A stretch of DNA of 12,941 nt from an uncultured Eubacteriales bacterium (GTDB taxonomy: Bacteria > Bacillota > Clostridia > Oscillospirales > Acutalibacteraceae), in the NCBI GenBank assembly GCA_934700635.1, contig CAKUXU010000019.1, positions 1-12,941 on the forward strand, written 5' to 3'. Of this stretch, positions 1 through 7,203 are shown in pieces (the stretch's first letter is position 1; every line of letters begins with the position of its first letter). The notes below the pieces were generated by a model. The model did not search any database and was not told where the DNA came from. It saw nothing but the letters and a program-made list of their open reading frames with translations. The position numbers and the translations under genes were made by a program.

Positions 1-358
1 TTATGGCAGAGTACATAGGAGGTATTTGATCAATGCTACCTTTGAAATTAATTAAAATATTTTCCAGTTGTGACTTTGTTACATTTGACCCGTTTTGACT
101 TAAAATTTTTCCATGCATATCCCATGTATCCGTTACAATCCCAAATTTGATTTTTGCAATATACTCTTTTTTATTTTCCGGTACAAAAATCTGAAATTTG
201 GCAGTTGAACCTAAAAGGATTGGCAAAACACCTGTGGCCATAGGGTCTAAAGTTCCCATATGGCCTATTTTCTTCTCTCCGAGTTTTTTTCTCAATATAG
301 CAATGATGTCAAATGAAGTGTAGTTTTGAGGTTTGTTTATTAAAATAATACCAACCAT
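1..358 (-). CDS. truB: tRNA pseudouridine(55) synthase TruB, 3' part cut by window edge
   Basis: TruB converts U55 of the tRNA T-loop to pseudouridine. I read the minus strand by eye from an ATG at 358. The 119 residues present begin MVGIILINKPQ and contain the family signature KIGHMGTLDPMATGVLPI, with the catalytic aspartate at about residue 38 (GTLDP). The second conserved stretch FGIVTDTWDMHG follows at about residues 74-85. Only the N-terminal part of the catalytic domain is here; the family is usually about 290-310 residues, so the remainder lies to the left of base 1. The start codon follows the nrnA stop with no gap, and a weak GGAG lies about 12 bases upstream inside nrnA. TruB is therefore probably translated by coupling at the end of the rimP operon. 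Identity is firm from the motif and from the Bacillota gene order; the start is slightly less certain. Confidence 0.95.
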   Translation of the reverse strand, partial: MVGIILINKPQNYTSFDIIAILRKKLGEKKIGHMGTLDPMATGVLPILLGSTAKFQIFVPENKKEYIAKIKFGIVTDTWDMHGKILSQNGSNVTKSQLENILINFKGSIDQIPPMYSAI

Positions 359-1330
359 CTAGAAATCAAACTCCGTTTTTAAAGCTTCTATTATTTTAGA
401 TCTTACCTCTTCAAGAGGACCGCTTAAATTAAACCCCGCTGCTTTGAAATGGCCTCCGCCACCAAATAAAGACGCAAGTTTCGCGCCATTATAATTACCT
501 ATGGTTCTAACTGAAATTTTGTAATTTCCGTCGGGTTTTTCACGTATGGTAATACCAACGCAAACACCTTCTATTTTTACCGGTAATGAAGCTACACCTT
601 CACATTCTTCATCTTTAATGTTGTTTTCTTCAAGTTCTTTTAATTTTATATATGTCAGAGCAACTTTTCCGTCAAAAACATATTCAATATTGCGATACAA
701 AAGTTTTTCGAGAAGTAGTTGTTTTTTTGATTTAACAGTAAAAAGTCTTTCATTTAAACTTGAAATGCTAAGACCTAACTTCATAATATCTGCAGTTATT
801 TGATGAGATTTATAAGTTGTATTTGAATATTTAAAACAACCAGTATCGCTTGATATACCGACGTAAATTCCTTCTGCCATTTGAGTATCTATATCTATAC
901 CGAGTTTTCTTATTATTTCATATATAATTTCGGTTGTTGCAGCTGCTGATGAATCAACATAGCTTATAGGAGCAAATCCTCGGTTTGACATGTGATGATC
1001 TATGCATAAATCAATATTTTCGGAATATTCCGAAAGTGAAGGGTGAATAAGCGAGCTGCTTGCAAGATCAACTGCTACTATATACATAGGTTTAAAATCT
1101 TGATCAGTTACATATTTTTTCATAAAAACAAATTTTTCTGGTATTCCATCTGCAATTTTAACTGCTGCTTTTTTACCGAGCTTTTGTAGAACACGGCATA
1201 GAACAAAAGATGATCCTAAAGCATCTCCGTCAGGATACATATGGGTTAAAATGTAAACGTTGTCTATACTCTTAATTACCTGTACTAACTTTTCCAAAGA
1301 ATCCACTTTATATACATTCCTTTTTATCAT
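359..1330 (-). CDS. nrnA: DHH-DHHA1 phosphoesterase, NrnA-type oligoribonuclease / pAp phosphatase
   Basis: NrnA-type enzymes degrade 2-5 nt RNA and dephosphorylate 3'-phosphoadenosine 5'-phosphate in the cytoplasm, using Mn ions held by the DHH domain. The 323-residue protein has the motifs in order: THMYPDGDALGSS near residue 30, DLASSS near 88, CIDHHMSN near 108 (the DHH triad), GISSDTGCFKYS near 157, and the DHHA1 substrate-binding motif GGGGHFKAAG near 290. Length is normal for the family. The gene overlaps the end of rbfA by 23 bases and its stop touches the truB start, as in other Bacillota. The first ATG (1330) has no clear ribosome binding site; translation may be coupled to rbfA, or start at the GTG codon 9, so the start is uncertain. 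Activity on each substrate is inferred from the family. Confidence 0.92.
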   Translation of the reverse strand: MIKRNVYKVDSLEKLVQVIKSIDNVYILTHMYPDGDALGSSFVLCRVLQKLGKKAAVKIADGIPEKFVFMKKYVTDQDFKPMYIVAVDLASSSLIHPSLSEYSENIDLCIDHHMSNRGFAPISYVDSSAAATTEIIYEIIRKLGIDIDTQMAEGIYVGISSDTGCFKYSNTTYKSHQITADIMKLGLSISSLNERLFTVKSKKQLLLEKLLYRNIEYVFDGKVALTYIKLKELEENNIKDEECEGVASLPVKIEGVCVGITIREKPDGNYKISVRTIGNYNGAKLASLFGGGGHFKAAGFNLSGPLEEVRSKIIEALKTEFDF

Positions 1331-1670
1331 TTACTTTTAAATCATTTATTTTCTTTAAAATTTCTGCACCTTGCTTTATTGAGTCCGTCGGTATAAAAAC
1401 AAGACTCGGAATATACCTTAAAGACAACCGTTTACCAAGAGTACTTCTAATATGCCCTGAGGCAGATTGAAGGTATTTCGTAGCATTTTGAGCAGCCTCA
1501 TAACCTTCAATCGCACTTATAAAAACCCTACAGCTTGAATTTTTTTCGGTAGTTTCGATTTTGGCTATTGAAATAAAACTTTTTTGAAGTCTAGGGTCTT
1601 TAAGTTCTCTAATTATGGCAGATATTTCTCTCTTTATATTTTCCGAGTTATGCTGTTTAGTATATCTCAT
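1308..1670 (-). CDS. rbfA: 30S ribosome-binding factor RbfA
   Basis: RbfA binds the pre-30S subunit near the 5' helix of 16S rRNA and helps its late maturation, especially in the cold. The 120-residue protein is a single KH-like domain of normal length. The N-terminus carries the family pattern INxEISxII-ELKDPRL (here REISAIIRELKDPRL), and the C-terminus has LRYIPSLVFIPTDSIKQGAEI, which matches the usual R-PEL-F-xD-S-xxG-xI ending. A strong AGGAGG lies about nine bases before the ATG at 1670. It sits 23 bases downstream of infB and overlaps nrnA, so it is part of the same transcript. No anomalies. Confidence 0.95.
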   Translation of the reverse strand: MRYTKQHNSENIKREISAIIRELKDPRLQKSFISIAKIETTEKNSSCRVFISAIEGYEAAQNATKYLQSASGHIRSTLGKRLSLRYIPSLVFIPTDSIKQGAEILKKINDLKVNDKKECI

Positions 1671-1693
1671 TTTAAAATTCCTCCTAAAACGGC

Positions 1694-4018
1694 TTAGTCT
1701 CTATACTCTTCCATTATAAATGCTTCAAAAATATCTCCTATTTTTATGTCATTGAAATTTACAAGACCTATACCACATTCATAACCTTGCATAACTTCTT
1801 TAACGTCGTCTTTAAATCTTTTCAAAGAAGCAATTTCCGCTTCGACAATGACTATTCCGTCACGTACGACTCTTATTTTAGCAGACCTTGAAATTTTTCC
1901 GTTAAGCACATGGCAACCGGCAATTGTTCCAACACTTGAAATTTTATAGGTTTCGCGGCATTCGGCTCTTCCAAGCTGAACTTCTCTGAATTTCGGAGCA
2001 AGCATTCCTTTCATAGCGGCGGTTATTTCTTCTATACATTCGTAAATGACTCTGTAAAGACGTATTTCCGTACCCATACGTGATGCTATTTCTGCAGCAG
2101 CTGGCTCAGGTCTTACATTGAATCCTACAATAATTGCATTTGAGGCATTTGCAAGCATAACATCTGATTGATTTATTGCACCAACCGCTCCATGGATAAC
2201 ATTAACTCTTACTTCTGGGTTAGAAATCTTCTCTAAAGATTGACGAACTGCTTCAACAGATCCCTGAACATCACCTTTGACTATTATTTTTAATTCTTTT
2301 ATATCTCCGAGCTGCATTTGGTCAAAGAGATTATCAAGAGTTACTTTATTTCTACTGTTGAAAATTGCTTCTTTTTGAGATAAGCGGCGTTGTTCCACCA
2401 ATTGACGTGCAAGCTTTTCATTTGAAACAACATTCATAGTATCTCCACCGCTAGGGACCGTATCGAGACCTGTAATTTCAACAGGTACCGAAGGGCCAGC
2501 TTCTTTTATACGTTCACGTTTATCGTTTGCCATAGCGCGTACTCTTCCAACAGCTGTTCCGGCAACCAAAACATCTCCAACTCTTAAAGTTCCGTTTTGA
2601 ACTAAAATAGTTGCAATAGGACCTCTGGTTTTATCGAGTCTTGCTTCTATTACAGTTCCCTTAGCTTTTCTGTTCGGATTTGCTTTAAGTTCTTTTACTT
2701 CAGCAACGAGAAGAACCATTTCAAGGAGTTCATCTATACCTTGACCTTTTTTAGCAGATACTTTTATACAAGGAACATTTCCACCCCATTCTTCTGGAAC
2801 TATACCATGTTCAGTTAACTGCTGAAGTATTTTTTCTGGATTTGCACCTTCTTTATCCATTTTATTTATAGCAACAATAATAGAAACATTTGCTGCTTTT
2901 GCATGATTTATAGCTTCTATTGTTTGAGGTTTTATACCATCATCTGCTGCGACTACTAAAATAGCAATATCTGTGATTTGTGCCCCTCTTGCACGCATCG
3001 TTGTAAAAGCTTCGTGCCCCGGAGTATCAAGAAAAGTAATATCGTTACCATTCAAAGAAATTCTATATGCGCCTATATGCTGAGTAATTCCTCCTGCTTC
3101 TGTTGAAATTACATCTGCATGACGAATTGCATCCAAAAGAGAAGTCTTACCATGATCGACATGGCCCATTACAACAACAACAGGTGCTCTGGGAACTAAA
3201 TCTTTTTCATTATCTTCATGGCTGTCTATTATCATTTCTTCTATGGAAATATTTTCTTCTTTTTCCACTTTAGCATGAAATTCCATTGCAACAATACTTG
3301 CGGTATCAAAATCTATGGTATCGTTTATAGATGCCATGACTCCCATAAGCATTAATTTTTTTATAACTTCAGCAGCCGTTGCTTTAAGTCTTGACGCAAG
3401 TTCACTTACAGTTATTTCATCTGGAATAGAAACAGTTAAAGGTTTGGCTTTTCTTTCTTGAGCTATACGGTTAAGCCTTTCGGACTCCGTTTCTCTTTTA
3501 GCACTTCTAAATTTGCCTTTTTGCTGAGATCTTTGGTTTATTTTTTGTTTTCTCGAAGATGCATTATCAGTTTTTATTTTTTCAGAAGCGATTCTGTCAT
3601 ATTTTTCATTGTATTTATCTATATTAACATTAACACTTCTTGTATTGACGACTATTTCATTTGATTCTTGGAAACTTGAATTTGCATCTGAGCTTCCTGT
3701 TAATATAATTTTATTTTTAAATTCTGATTTCGGAGCAACAGATTTTTTATTTTCTTTCAATTTTTCAGTTTTCTTAGAATCTGTAACTTTTTCTGATTTG
3801 GTTTTTTCTTCTTTATGAGAAAAATTAAAGTATTCGTCAAAACTTTTCAATTTATTTTTTTGAGTCATATGCTCAAAAATAATATTTAATTCTTCTTCTG
3901 TCAAACATGTCATATGTTTTTTTTCTTCGCCTAAATATTCTTTTAAAATATTTATTATTTCTTTACTTGAAATTCCAAAATCTTTTGCAACTTCGTGAAC
4001 TCTATATTTTTTTACCAT
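1694..4018 (-). CDS. infB: translation initiation factor IF-2
   Basis: IF-2 is the GTPase that places fMet-tRNA on the 30S subunit and promotes 50S joining. The 774-residue protein starts with an IF2_N helical domain (about residues 1-55), then a long Lys/Ser/Glu-rich linker of low complexity (about 60-200), and a second IF2_N domain (about 200-250). The G domain follows: G1 GHVDHGKT near residue 285, G2 GGITQHIG, G3 DTPGHEAF, G4 NKMD near 385 and G5 SAKKG near 422. The C-terminal half holds domain II, the IF2 core (III) and the C-terminal beta-barrel that binds initiator tRNA, ending [15 protein letters not shown]. An AGGAGG precedes the ATG by six bases. Length is slightly above that of Bacillus IF-2; the extra length is in the linker. 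All catalytic motifs are intact. Confidence 0.98.
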   Translation of the reverse strand: MVKKYRVHEVAKDFGISSKEIINILKEYLGEEKKHMTCLTEEELNIIFEHMTQKNKLKSFDEYFNFSHKEEKTKSEKVTDSKKTEKLKENKKSVAPKSEFKNKIILTGSSDANSSFQESNEIVVNTRSVNVNIDKYNEKYDRIASEKIKTDNASSRKQKINQRSQQKGKFRSAKRETESERLNRIAQERKAKPLTVSIPDEITVSELASRLKATAAEVIKKLMLMGVMASINDTIDFDTASIVAMEFHAKVEKEENISIEEMIIDSHEDNEKDLVPRAPVVVVMGHVDHGKTSLLDAIRHADVISTEAGGITQHIGAYRISLNGNDITFLDTPGHEAFTTMRARGAQITDIAILVVAADDGIKPQTIEAINHAKAANVSIIVAINKMDKEGANPEKILQQLTEHGIVPEEWGGNVPCIKVSAKKGQGIDELLEMVLLVAEVKELKANPNRKAKGTVIEARLDKTRGPIATILVQNGTLRVGDVLVAGTAVGRVRAMANDKRERIKEAGPSVPVEITGLDTVPSGGDTMNVVSNEKLARQLVEQRRLSQKEAIFNSRNKVTLDNLFDQMQLGDIKELKIIVKGDVQGSVEAVRQSLEKISNPEVRVNVIHGAVGAINQSDVMLANASNAIIVGFNVRPEPAAAEIASRMGTEIRLYRVIYECIEEITAAMKGMLAPKFREVQLGRAECRETYKISSVGTIAGCHVLNGKISRSAKIRVVRDGIVIVEAEIASLKRFKDDVKEVMQGYECGIGLVNFNDIKIGDIFEAFIMEEYRD

Positions 4019-4037
4019 GTAATTCCTCCTAATGAGT

Positions 4038-4367
4038 TTAAATTTTTAGCATTTTTTCTTCTTGTATCATACTTTCGATTTTTTTTTCAAAATTTATATT
4101 TGAAATACCGATTATTCCGGATTTTTTTCCAAGTATAGAAAATATATCTTCCATCAAATAGTCTATAGTTTCTGTTTTTACATTGTACTTTGATGATATA
4201 TACTTTATTTTATCTTTAGAAGTTTCAGAAATATCTTTAGTTAAAAGTACAAGCTTGATATTTTTCTTTTTTAAAATACCTTCTTTAACAGCATCCATTC
4301 CCAAACACAAACTTCCAGACTTTTTAGCAATACCCAAAAAAGATAAAAATTTATTATTGTTTGCCAT
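4038..4367 (-). CDS. ylxQ: L7Ae/L30e-family RNA-binding protein YlxQ
   Basis: This is the small L7Ae-fold protein found between ylxR and infB in Bacillota; members of the fold bind kink-turn RNA, but the cellular target of YlxQ is not well settled. The 109 residues begin with the typical [20 protein letters not shown] and continue with an [14 protein letters not shown] strand-helix, then a [10 protein letters not shown] segment near residue 85, all of which match the family. Its ATG (4367) lies 14 bases inside the end of ylxR, with only a weak AAGGA about 11 bases upstream, so translational coupling is likely. It lies 20 bases before infB in the direction of transcription. Identity rests on fold motif and operon position. 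Confidence 0.9.
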   Translation of the reverse strand: MANNNKFLSFLGIAKKSGSLCLGMDAVKEGILKKKNIKLVLLTKDISETSKDKIKYISSKYNVKTETIDYLMEDIFSILGKKSGIIGISNINFEKKIESMIQEEKMLKI

Positions 4368-4662
4368 AGATATTTATTTCCTTTTCTATTTCATCATAAA
4401 TATTTTTATCTGCTTTACCGGAAAAAATTTTTTCTATGCGGTGGGATTTTTTAGCTTTTTTTAGGCAACTTTCATTTTTACATATATATGCACATCTCCC
4501 ACCACTTTTATTTTTTCCATGTAAAATCGAAATTTTAGAAAATAAATCACTTTTTGGAGGTCTTAAAATCATAATAAATTCTTCTTTTCTATTTTTTTGA
4601 CCACACGCGATACATTTTCTAAGTGGAATGTTTTTCAAATGTTTCATCTCCAAACTATTCAT
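4354..4662 (-). CDS. ylxR: YlxR family (DUF448) RNA-binding protein
   Basis: YlxR is a small basic protein encoded just after nusA. The Bacillus subtilis protein has been described as a modulator of RNase P and renamed RnpM; transferring that role here is inference. The 102 residues contain the family signature PLRKCIACGQKNRKEEFI near residue 13 and GRCAYICKNESCLKKAKK near residue 55. The charged C-terminus, rich in Lys and Ile, is a helix-like tail. The ATG at 4662 overlaps the nusA stop by eight bases. A second in-frame ATG five codons on (4647) is possible; neither has an ideally spaced ribosome binding site, so coupling to nusA is likely. The paired cysteines of both signatures are kept. 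Confidence 0.9.
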   Translation of the reverse strand: MNSLEMKHLKNIPLRKCIACGQKNRKEEFIMILRPPKSDLFSKISILHGKNKSGGRCAYICKNESCLKKAKKSHRIEKIFSGKADKNIYDEIEKEINIYGKQ

Positions 4663-5692
4663 TCTCCGGATGAATATCGATCCGATAGCCTGTTAATCTT
4701 GCAGCTAATCTTACATTTTGACCATGATTTCCAATTGCAAGAGAAAGTTGGCTTTCGGGAACAACCACTTTGCAGCTTTCTGGGGAATCTTCATTTAACT
4801 GTACACTTAAAGTTTGAGCTGGTGCCAATGCGGATGCAATAAATTCTTCTGCATTTTCTTTGTATGCAACTAAATCTATTCTTTCTCCGCCAAGTTCTTT
4901 TGTAATTAAGTTTATTCTCTCTCTGTTTGGACCAATACATGAGCCTATGGCATCAACATTCGGATTATTACTAAAAAGAGCAACTTTGCTACGTGACCCA
5001 GCTTCTCTTGCTATGGCTTTTATTTCTACTGTTTTATCTGCTATTTCAGGTACTTCGCTTTCAAAAAGCTTTTTTAAGAAATTAGGATGTGCTCTTGAAA
5101 TAAGTATTTTCGGACCTTTTTCTGTTGATTTGACTTCGGAAATATATACTCTTATATGGTCTCCTTCTTTTGCATTTTCATTTCCGACTTGTTCATTTTT
5201 TGGTAAAGTAGATTCGGCCTTTCCAATCCTAAGAGTGAAAGCTCCGGAAGTTTCATCTATTCTTTCTATCAGTGCTGTAGTTATAGTATTTTGTTTGTCC
5301 TGGAATTCCTGAGTAATTTGACTTTTTTCACCATCTTTGATTCCCTGACGAATAATATTTCTTGCTGTTTGAGCAGCAATTCTTCCAAATTCTTTTGTTT
5401 CAAGCTTTATTCCGATTTCATCGCCTATTTTTGATCCTTTTTTTATAGCTAAAGCATCTTTTAAAGAAATTTCTTTACCTGGATTTTCAACTTCATCAAC
5501 TACTGTTTTTAATAAATTGACTTCAAAAAGGCCTTTGCCTTCATCAAAGTTCACCGTTACTTCTTCATTTCCACCATAATTATTTTTACAAGCAGTAACA
5601 ATGGCTTTATTTATTTTTTCGAGCATAAAATCCATTGATATTCCTCGCTCTTTTTCAAGTGCTCTTAGTGCTTCAAAAATTTCGATACTCAT
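4655..5692 (-). CDS. nusA: transcription termination/antitermination factor NusA
   Basis: NusA binds RNA polymerase near the RNA exit channel and promotes pausing, intrinsic termination and, in rrn operons, antitermination. The 345 residues fit the Bacillota form. They comprise an N-terminal polymerase-binding domain (about 1-125), an S1 domain (about 130-200), KH1 with GSCIGPNRERI (about 250-260), and KH2 with SLAIGNHGQNVRLAARLTG (about 315-335). The protein ends soon after KH2, without the acidic repeats of Escherichia coli NusA. The ATG overlaps the rimP stop as ATGA, with GGAGG about ten bases upstream. Its product may act back on the operon through the leader hairpin at 6194-6222, as reported for Bacillus subtilis; that link is inference here. 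Confidence 0.98.
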   Translation of the reverse strand: MSIEIFEALRALEKERGISMDFMLEKINKAIVTACKNNYGGNEEVTVNFDEGKGLFEVNLLKTVVDEVENPGKEISLKDALAIKKGSKIGDEIGIKLETKEFGRIAAQTARNIIRQGIKDGEKSQITQEFQDKQNTITTALIERIDETSGAFTLRIGKAESTLPKNEQVGNENAKEGDHIRVYISEVKSTEKGPKILISRAHPNFLKKLFESEVPEIADKTVEIKAIAREAGSRSKVALFSNNPNVDAIGSCIGPNRERINLITKELGGERIDLVAYKENAEEFIASALAPAQTLSVQLNEDSPESCKVVVPESQLSLAIGNHGQNVRLAARLTGYRIDIHPENE

Positions 5693-6171
5693 TTTCTGTT
5701 TTCCTCCAATATTTTTAAGTTTATTTTTGATATATTTTTTCTTGGTATTTCTATTTTTTGAGAATCATGGTTTATAACTAAATTTTCTTTGTCAAAAAAC
5801 AAAAGTTTTCCAGAAAGATTTTTTTCTCCTGTATTGTCGGATTTAAAAAGTTTTATATTTATGTCATGATTTATAAATTTTTCTAAATGGCTGTCTTTAG
5901 AAAGCTCTCTTTCAATTCCTGGAGAACATACTTCAAGAAAATATGACTGTTCAATCGGATCAAGAATTTCCAAAGGTTCATCGATTTTTCTGCTCATATT
6001 TTCACAATCTTCAAGACTCACGCCTTCCGGTTTATCTATAAATATTCTTAAATACCAATTCGGACCTTCCTTTAAAAATTTAACATCCCAAAGTTCAAGT
6101 CCGAGACTTTTTGCAATGGGAGTAGCAATTTCGCTTACAGCTTCAGATACAGATTTTTGAGTTTTAGACAT
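5689..6171 (-). CDS. rimP: ribosome maturation factor RimP
   Basis: RimP assists assembly of the 30S subunit. It is the first gene of the operon. The 160-residue protein has the two-domain form of the family: an N-terminal alpha/beta domain with LGLELWDVKFLKEGPNWYL and IFIDKPEGVSLEDCENMS (about residues 23-66), EVCSPGIERELS near residue 85, and a C-terminal SH3-like domain with KISKINLKI near the end. The length is usual. The ATG at 6171 is preceded by GGAGGG seven bases away. Upstream are a leader hairpin and an extended -10 promoter. The next gene upstream is a phage head gene instead of the polC common in this position. Confidence 0.96.
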   Translation of the reverse strand: MSKTQKSVSEAVSEIATPIAKSLGLELWDVKFLKEGPNWYLRIFIDKPEGVSLEDCENMSRKIDEPLEILDPIEQSYFLEVCSPGIERELSKDSHLEKFINHDINIKLFKSDNTGEKNLSGKLLFFDKENLVINHDSQKIEIPRKNISKINLKILEENRK

Positions 6172-6193
6172 TTAATCCCTCCAAAATATAGAC

Positions 6194-6222
6194 AAAAGAG
6201 CGAGGCGCCTCCTCACTCTTTT
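6194..6222 (-). terminator. Leader hairpin with U-rich tail before rimP (possible attenuator)
   Basis: The arms AAAGAGCGAGG (6195-6205) and CCTCACTCTTT (6211-6221) pair over 11 bases, with one G-U wobble on the minus-strand RNA, and 6194/6222 extend the stem. The loop is five bases. On the minus strand the GC-rich stem is followed by TTTTGTCTATATTTT, a broken U-tract, then the rimP ribosome binding site. It lies inside the expected transcript, between promoter and first gene, so it would act as an attenuator instead of an end-of-operon stop. An imperfect intrinsic terminator of this kind is the sort that depends on NusA. Confidence 0.6.
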
Positions 6223-6252
6223 TCTCGATAACAACAAATCCAAATCTTTTGT

Positions 6253-6282
6253 ATTCTATCACAGACCAAATTTAAAAGTCAA
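6253..6282 (-). promoter_or_regulatory. Promoter of the rimP-nusA-infB operon (extended -10)
   Basis: On the minus strand TTGACT (6282-6277) is followed after 18 bases by TAGAAT (6258-6253), and TGA directly precedes the -10, giving an extended -10 element (TGNTAGAAT). A transcript would start near 6246 and have a leader of about 75 bases before the rimP ATG. It shows that the operon has its own promoter, independent of the phage genes upstream. Confidence 0.7.
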
Positions 6283-6453
6283 TATCCATTTGTTGACATT
6301 AAATGCTATATAATATTACTATTTTTGTACAACATGTTGATATTCACGTTTTTCTATACCATTATTAAATATATAAAAACATAAACACCAAAAATGCTTT
6401 ATTTAATTATCTTTTCCGGGTGTATAATTTTAAAAGTCACCCGGATTAATTTT
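6283..6453. other. AT-rich junction between phage head cassette and rimP promoter
   Basis: No open frame of useful length, RNA gene or attachment site was found on either strand. The stretch is mostly A/T and holds the stem-loop at 6415-6445 next to the last phage stop codon. It is where the phage-derived segment meets the core chromosome, but no repeat or tRNA remnant marks an insertion point. Confidence 0.6.
6415..6445. repeat. Stem-loop just after the last phage gene
   Basis: TCCGGGTG (6415-6422) and CACCCGGA (6438-6445) form an eight-pair GC-rich stem with a 15-base AT loop. It lies nine bases beyond the stop of the last phage gene. On the minus strand it is followed by AAAGATAATTAAAT, with no U-tract, so it does not look like an efficient intrinsic terminator for the phage transcript. 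In the plus direction it is followed by ATTAATTTTTT. It may protect the 3' end of the mRNA or be a partial terminator. Confidence 0.55.
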
Positions 6454-6768
6454 TTAACTTGAACTTTTTTCTAAAACCGCTCTTTCGTATACAGCTGTAT
6501 CTGACAAATAAACTCTTTCGCACTTAACTACTCTATAAGACTCCGTAGAAGTTTTTATTAATGCATCGCTTGAACTCTCTGTTAAATTCACATCAGAAAA
6601 ACCTATATACAAAAACTGTTCCTTGTTTTCAGAAGTTTGGTAATCCATATAAAGATAGCTTTGATAATCTGATCGAAGCGGTTGAATAATGGCTTTTGAT
6701 TTTATACTATTAACAGTAATACTTTGACCAAATTGGTTTATAATATCTTTTGTTATATTTTTAATCAT
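6454..6768 (-). CDS. Probable phage head-closure / neck protein
   Basis: A 104-residue protein from the ATG at 6768, which overlaps the stop of the preceding gene (GATGATTAA) and has AAAGGA about nine bases upstream. A longer in-frame reading to 6801 would extend further into the preceding gene and lacks a ribosome binding site. Its beta-rich middle contains AIIQPLRSDYQSYLYMDY and FLYIGFSDVNL, a pattern I associate with small proteins that follow the connector gene in clostridial prophages. It would sit below the portal-connector ring and close the head to accept a tail. The position in the cassette is the strongest evidence; no catalytic motif is expected. It is the last phage gene before the rimP operon, and no tail gene follows. 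Confidence 0.6.
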   Translation of the reverse strand: MIKNITKDIINQFGQSITVNSIKSKAIIQPLRSDYQSYLYMDYQTSENKEQFLYIGFSDVNLTESSSDALIKTSTESYRVVKCERVYLSDTAVYERAVLEKSSS

Positions 6769-7141
6769 CAAAAGCAATCCTTTCAAAAACAAAGCCGTCA
6801 TCTATAAGTAAATCAGAAATAGAGTTTTTCGCATCAAGCCACAATCTATATGCCATTTTTACAGATGTTCCAGGGTCTGATTTTACTTTTAACTCTCCTG
6901 CTGAAAAATACTCTGCTCCTGGAACAGCTGCTTTGTAAAGAACGTACTTGTACATTGCTAAAGCTGCAGCTGCAGTTTCAAGTCTTCTTAAATTTTCTTC
7001 TTTTTCTTCATCTACATTCTCTTTCAGATGTAATTTTATTTCATCTATGCTTTCTTGACATGTTGAAATCCATGGCGAAACTTCGGTGATTTCCAAGTTT
7101 GCAATTACTGAAAATTTTTCGATAACTGTTTCTATATTCAA
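6761..7141 (-). CDS. Probable phage head-tail connector (adaptor) protein
   Basis: A 126-residue, mostly helical acidic protein. The start is a TTG at 7141, chosen because GGAGG lies seven bases upstream and no ATG occurs nearby. Features include a Glu/Lys-rich stretch (about residues 35-55), then ETAAAALAMYKYVLYKAA, which resembles the helical core of gp6/gp15-type adaptors that dock under the portal, and a C-terminal helical segment SVKMAYRLWLDAKNSI. It follows the major capsid gene, the normal place for adaptors in HK97- and SPP1-like modules. The next gene overlaps its stop, so the two are probably translated together. I rely on position and helical character, so the role is probable but unproven. 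Confidence 0.6.
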   Translation of the reverse strand: MNIETVIEKFSVIANLEITEVSPWISTCQESIDEIKLHLKENVDEEKEENLRRLETAAAALAMYKYVLYKAAVPGAEYFSAGELKVKSDPGTSVKMAYRLWLDAKNSISDLLIDDGFVFERIAFDD

Positions 7142-7163
7142 ACTAAAGCCTCCTTATTATATG

Positions 7164-7193
7164 TAATCCCTCTGATAAATCACAGAGGGATTA
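7164..7193. repeat. Perfect 11-bp inverted repeat between capsid and connector genes
   Basis: TAATCCCTCTG (7164-7174) and CAGAGGGATTA (7183-7193) pair perfectly around an eight-base loop. It lies ten bases after the capsid stop. On the minus strand it is followed by CATATAATAAGGAGG, so it has no U-tract and leads straight into the ribosome binding site of the next gene. It probably is not a full terminator. It could stabilise the capsid mRNA end, cause partial termination, or dampen connector translation, which would keep capsid protein in excess. Confidence 0.75.
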
Positions 7194-7203
7194 AAATGTT
7201 TGT

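Noticed and set aside
546..803. Plus-strand open frames opposite nrnA, infB, ylxQ, nusA, the connector, protease and terS
   Set aside because: Each lies wholly or almost wholly antisense to a well-supported gene, is Phe/Ser/Leu-rich as expected from the reverse of AT-rich coding DNA, and lacks a family match or a proper start signal.
1220..1250. PDGDALGSS in NrnA in place of the PDxDAxGS form of Bacillus
   Set aside because: The metal-binding Asp residues are in place, and this form is common in DHH proteins of clostridia.
3400..3850. Low-complexity Lys/Ser/Glu segment in IF2
   Set aside because: It is the usual variable linker between the two N-terminal parts of IF2 and not an insertion.
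6293..6314. Plus-strand TTGACA and TATAAT in the gap before rimP
   Set aside because: The two boxes are only ten bases apart, too close for a promoter, and no plus-strand gene follows.
6769..6801. N-terminal extension of the head-closure protein to 6801
   Set aside because: It would overlap the connector gene by 41 bases. The ATG at 6768 has a spaced AAAGGA and the usual short stop-start overlap.
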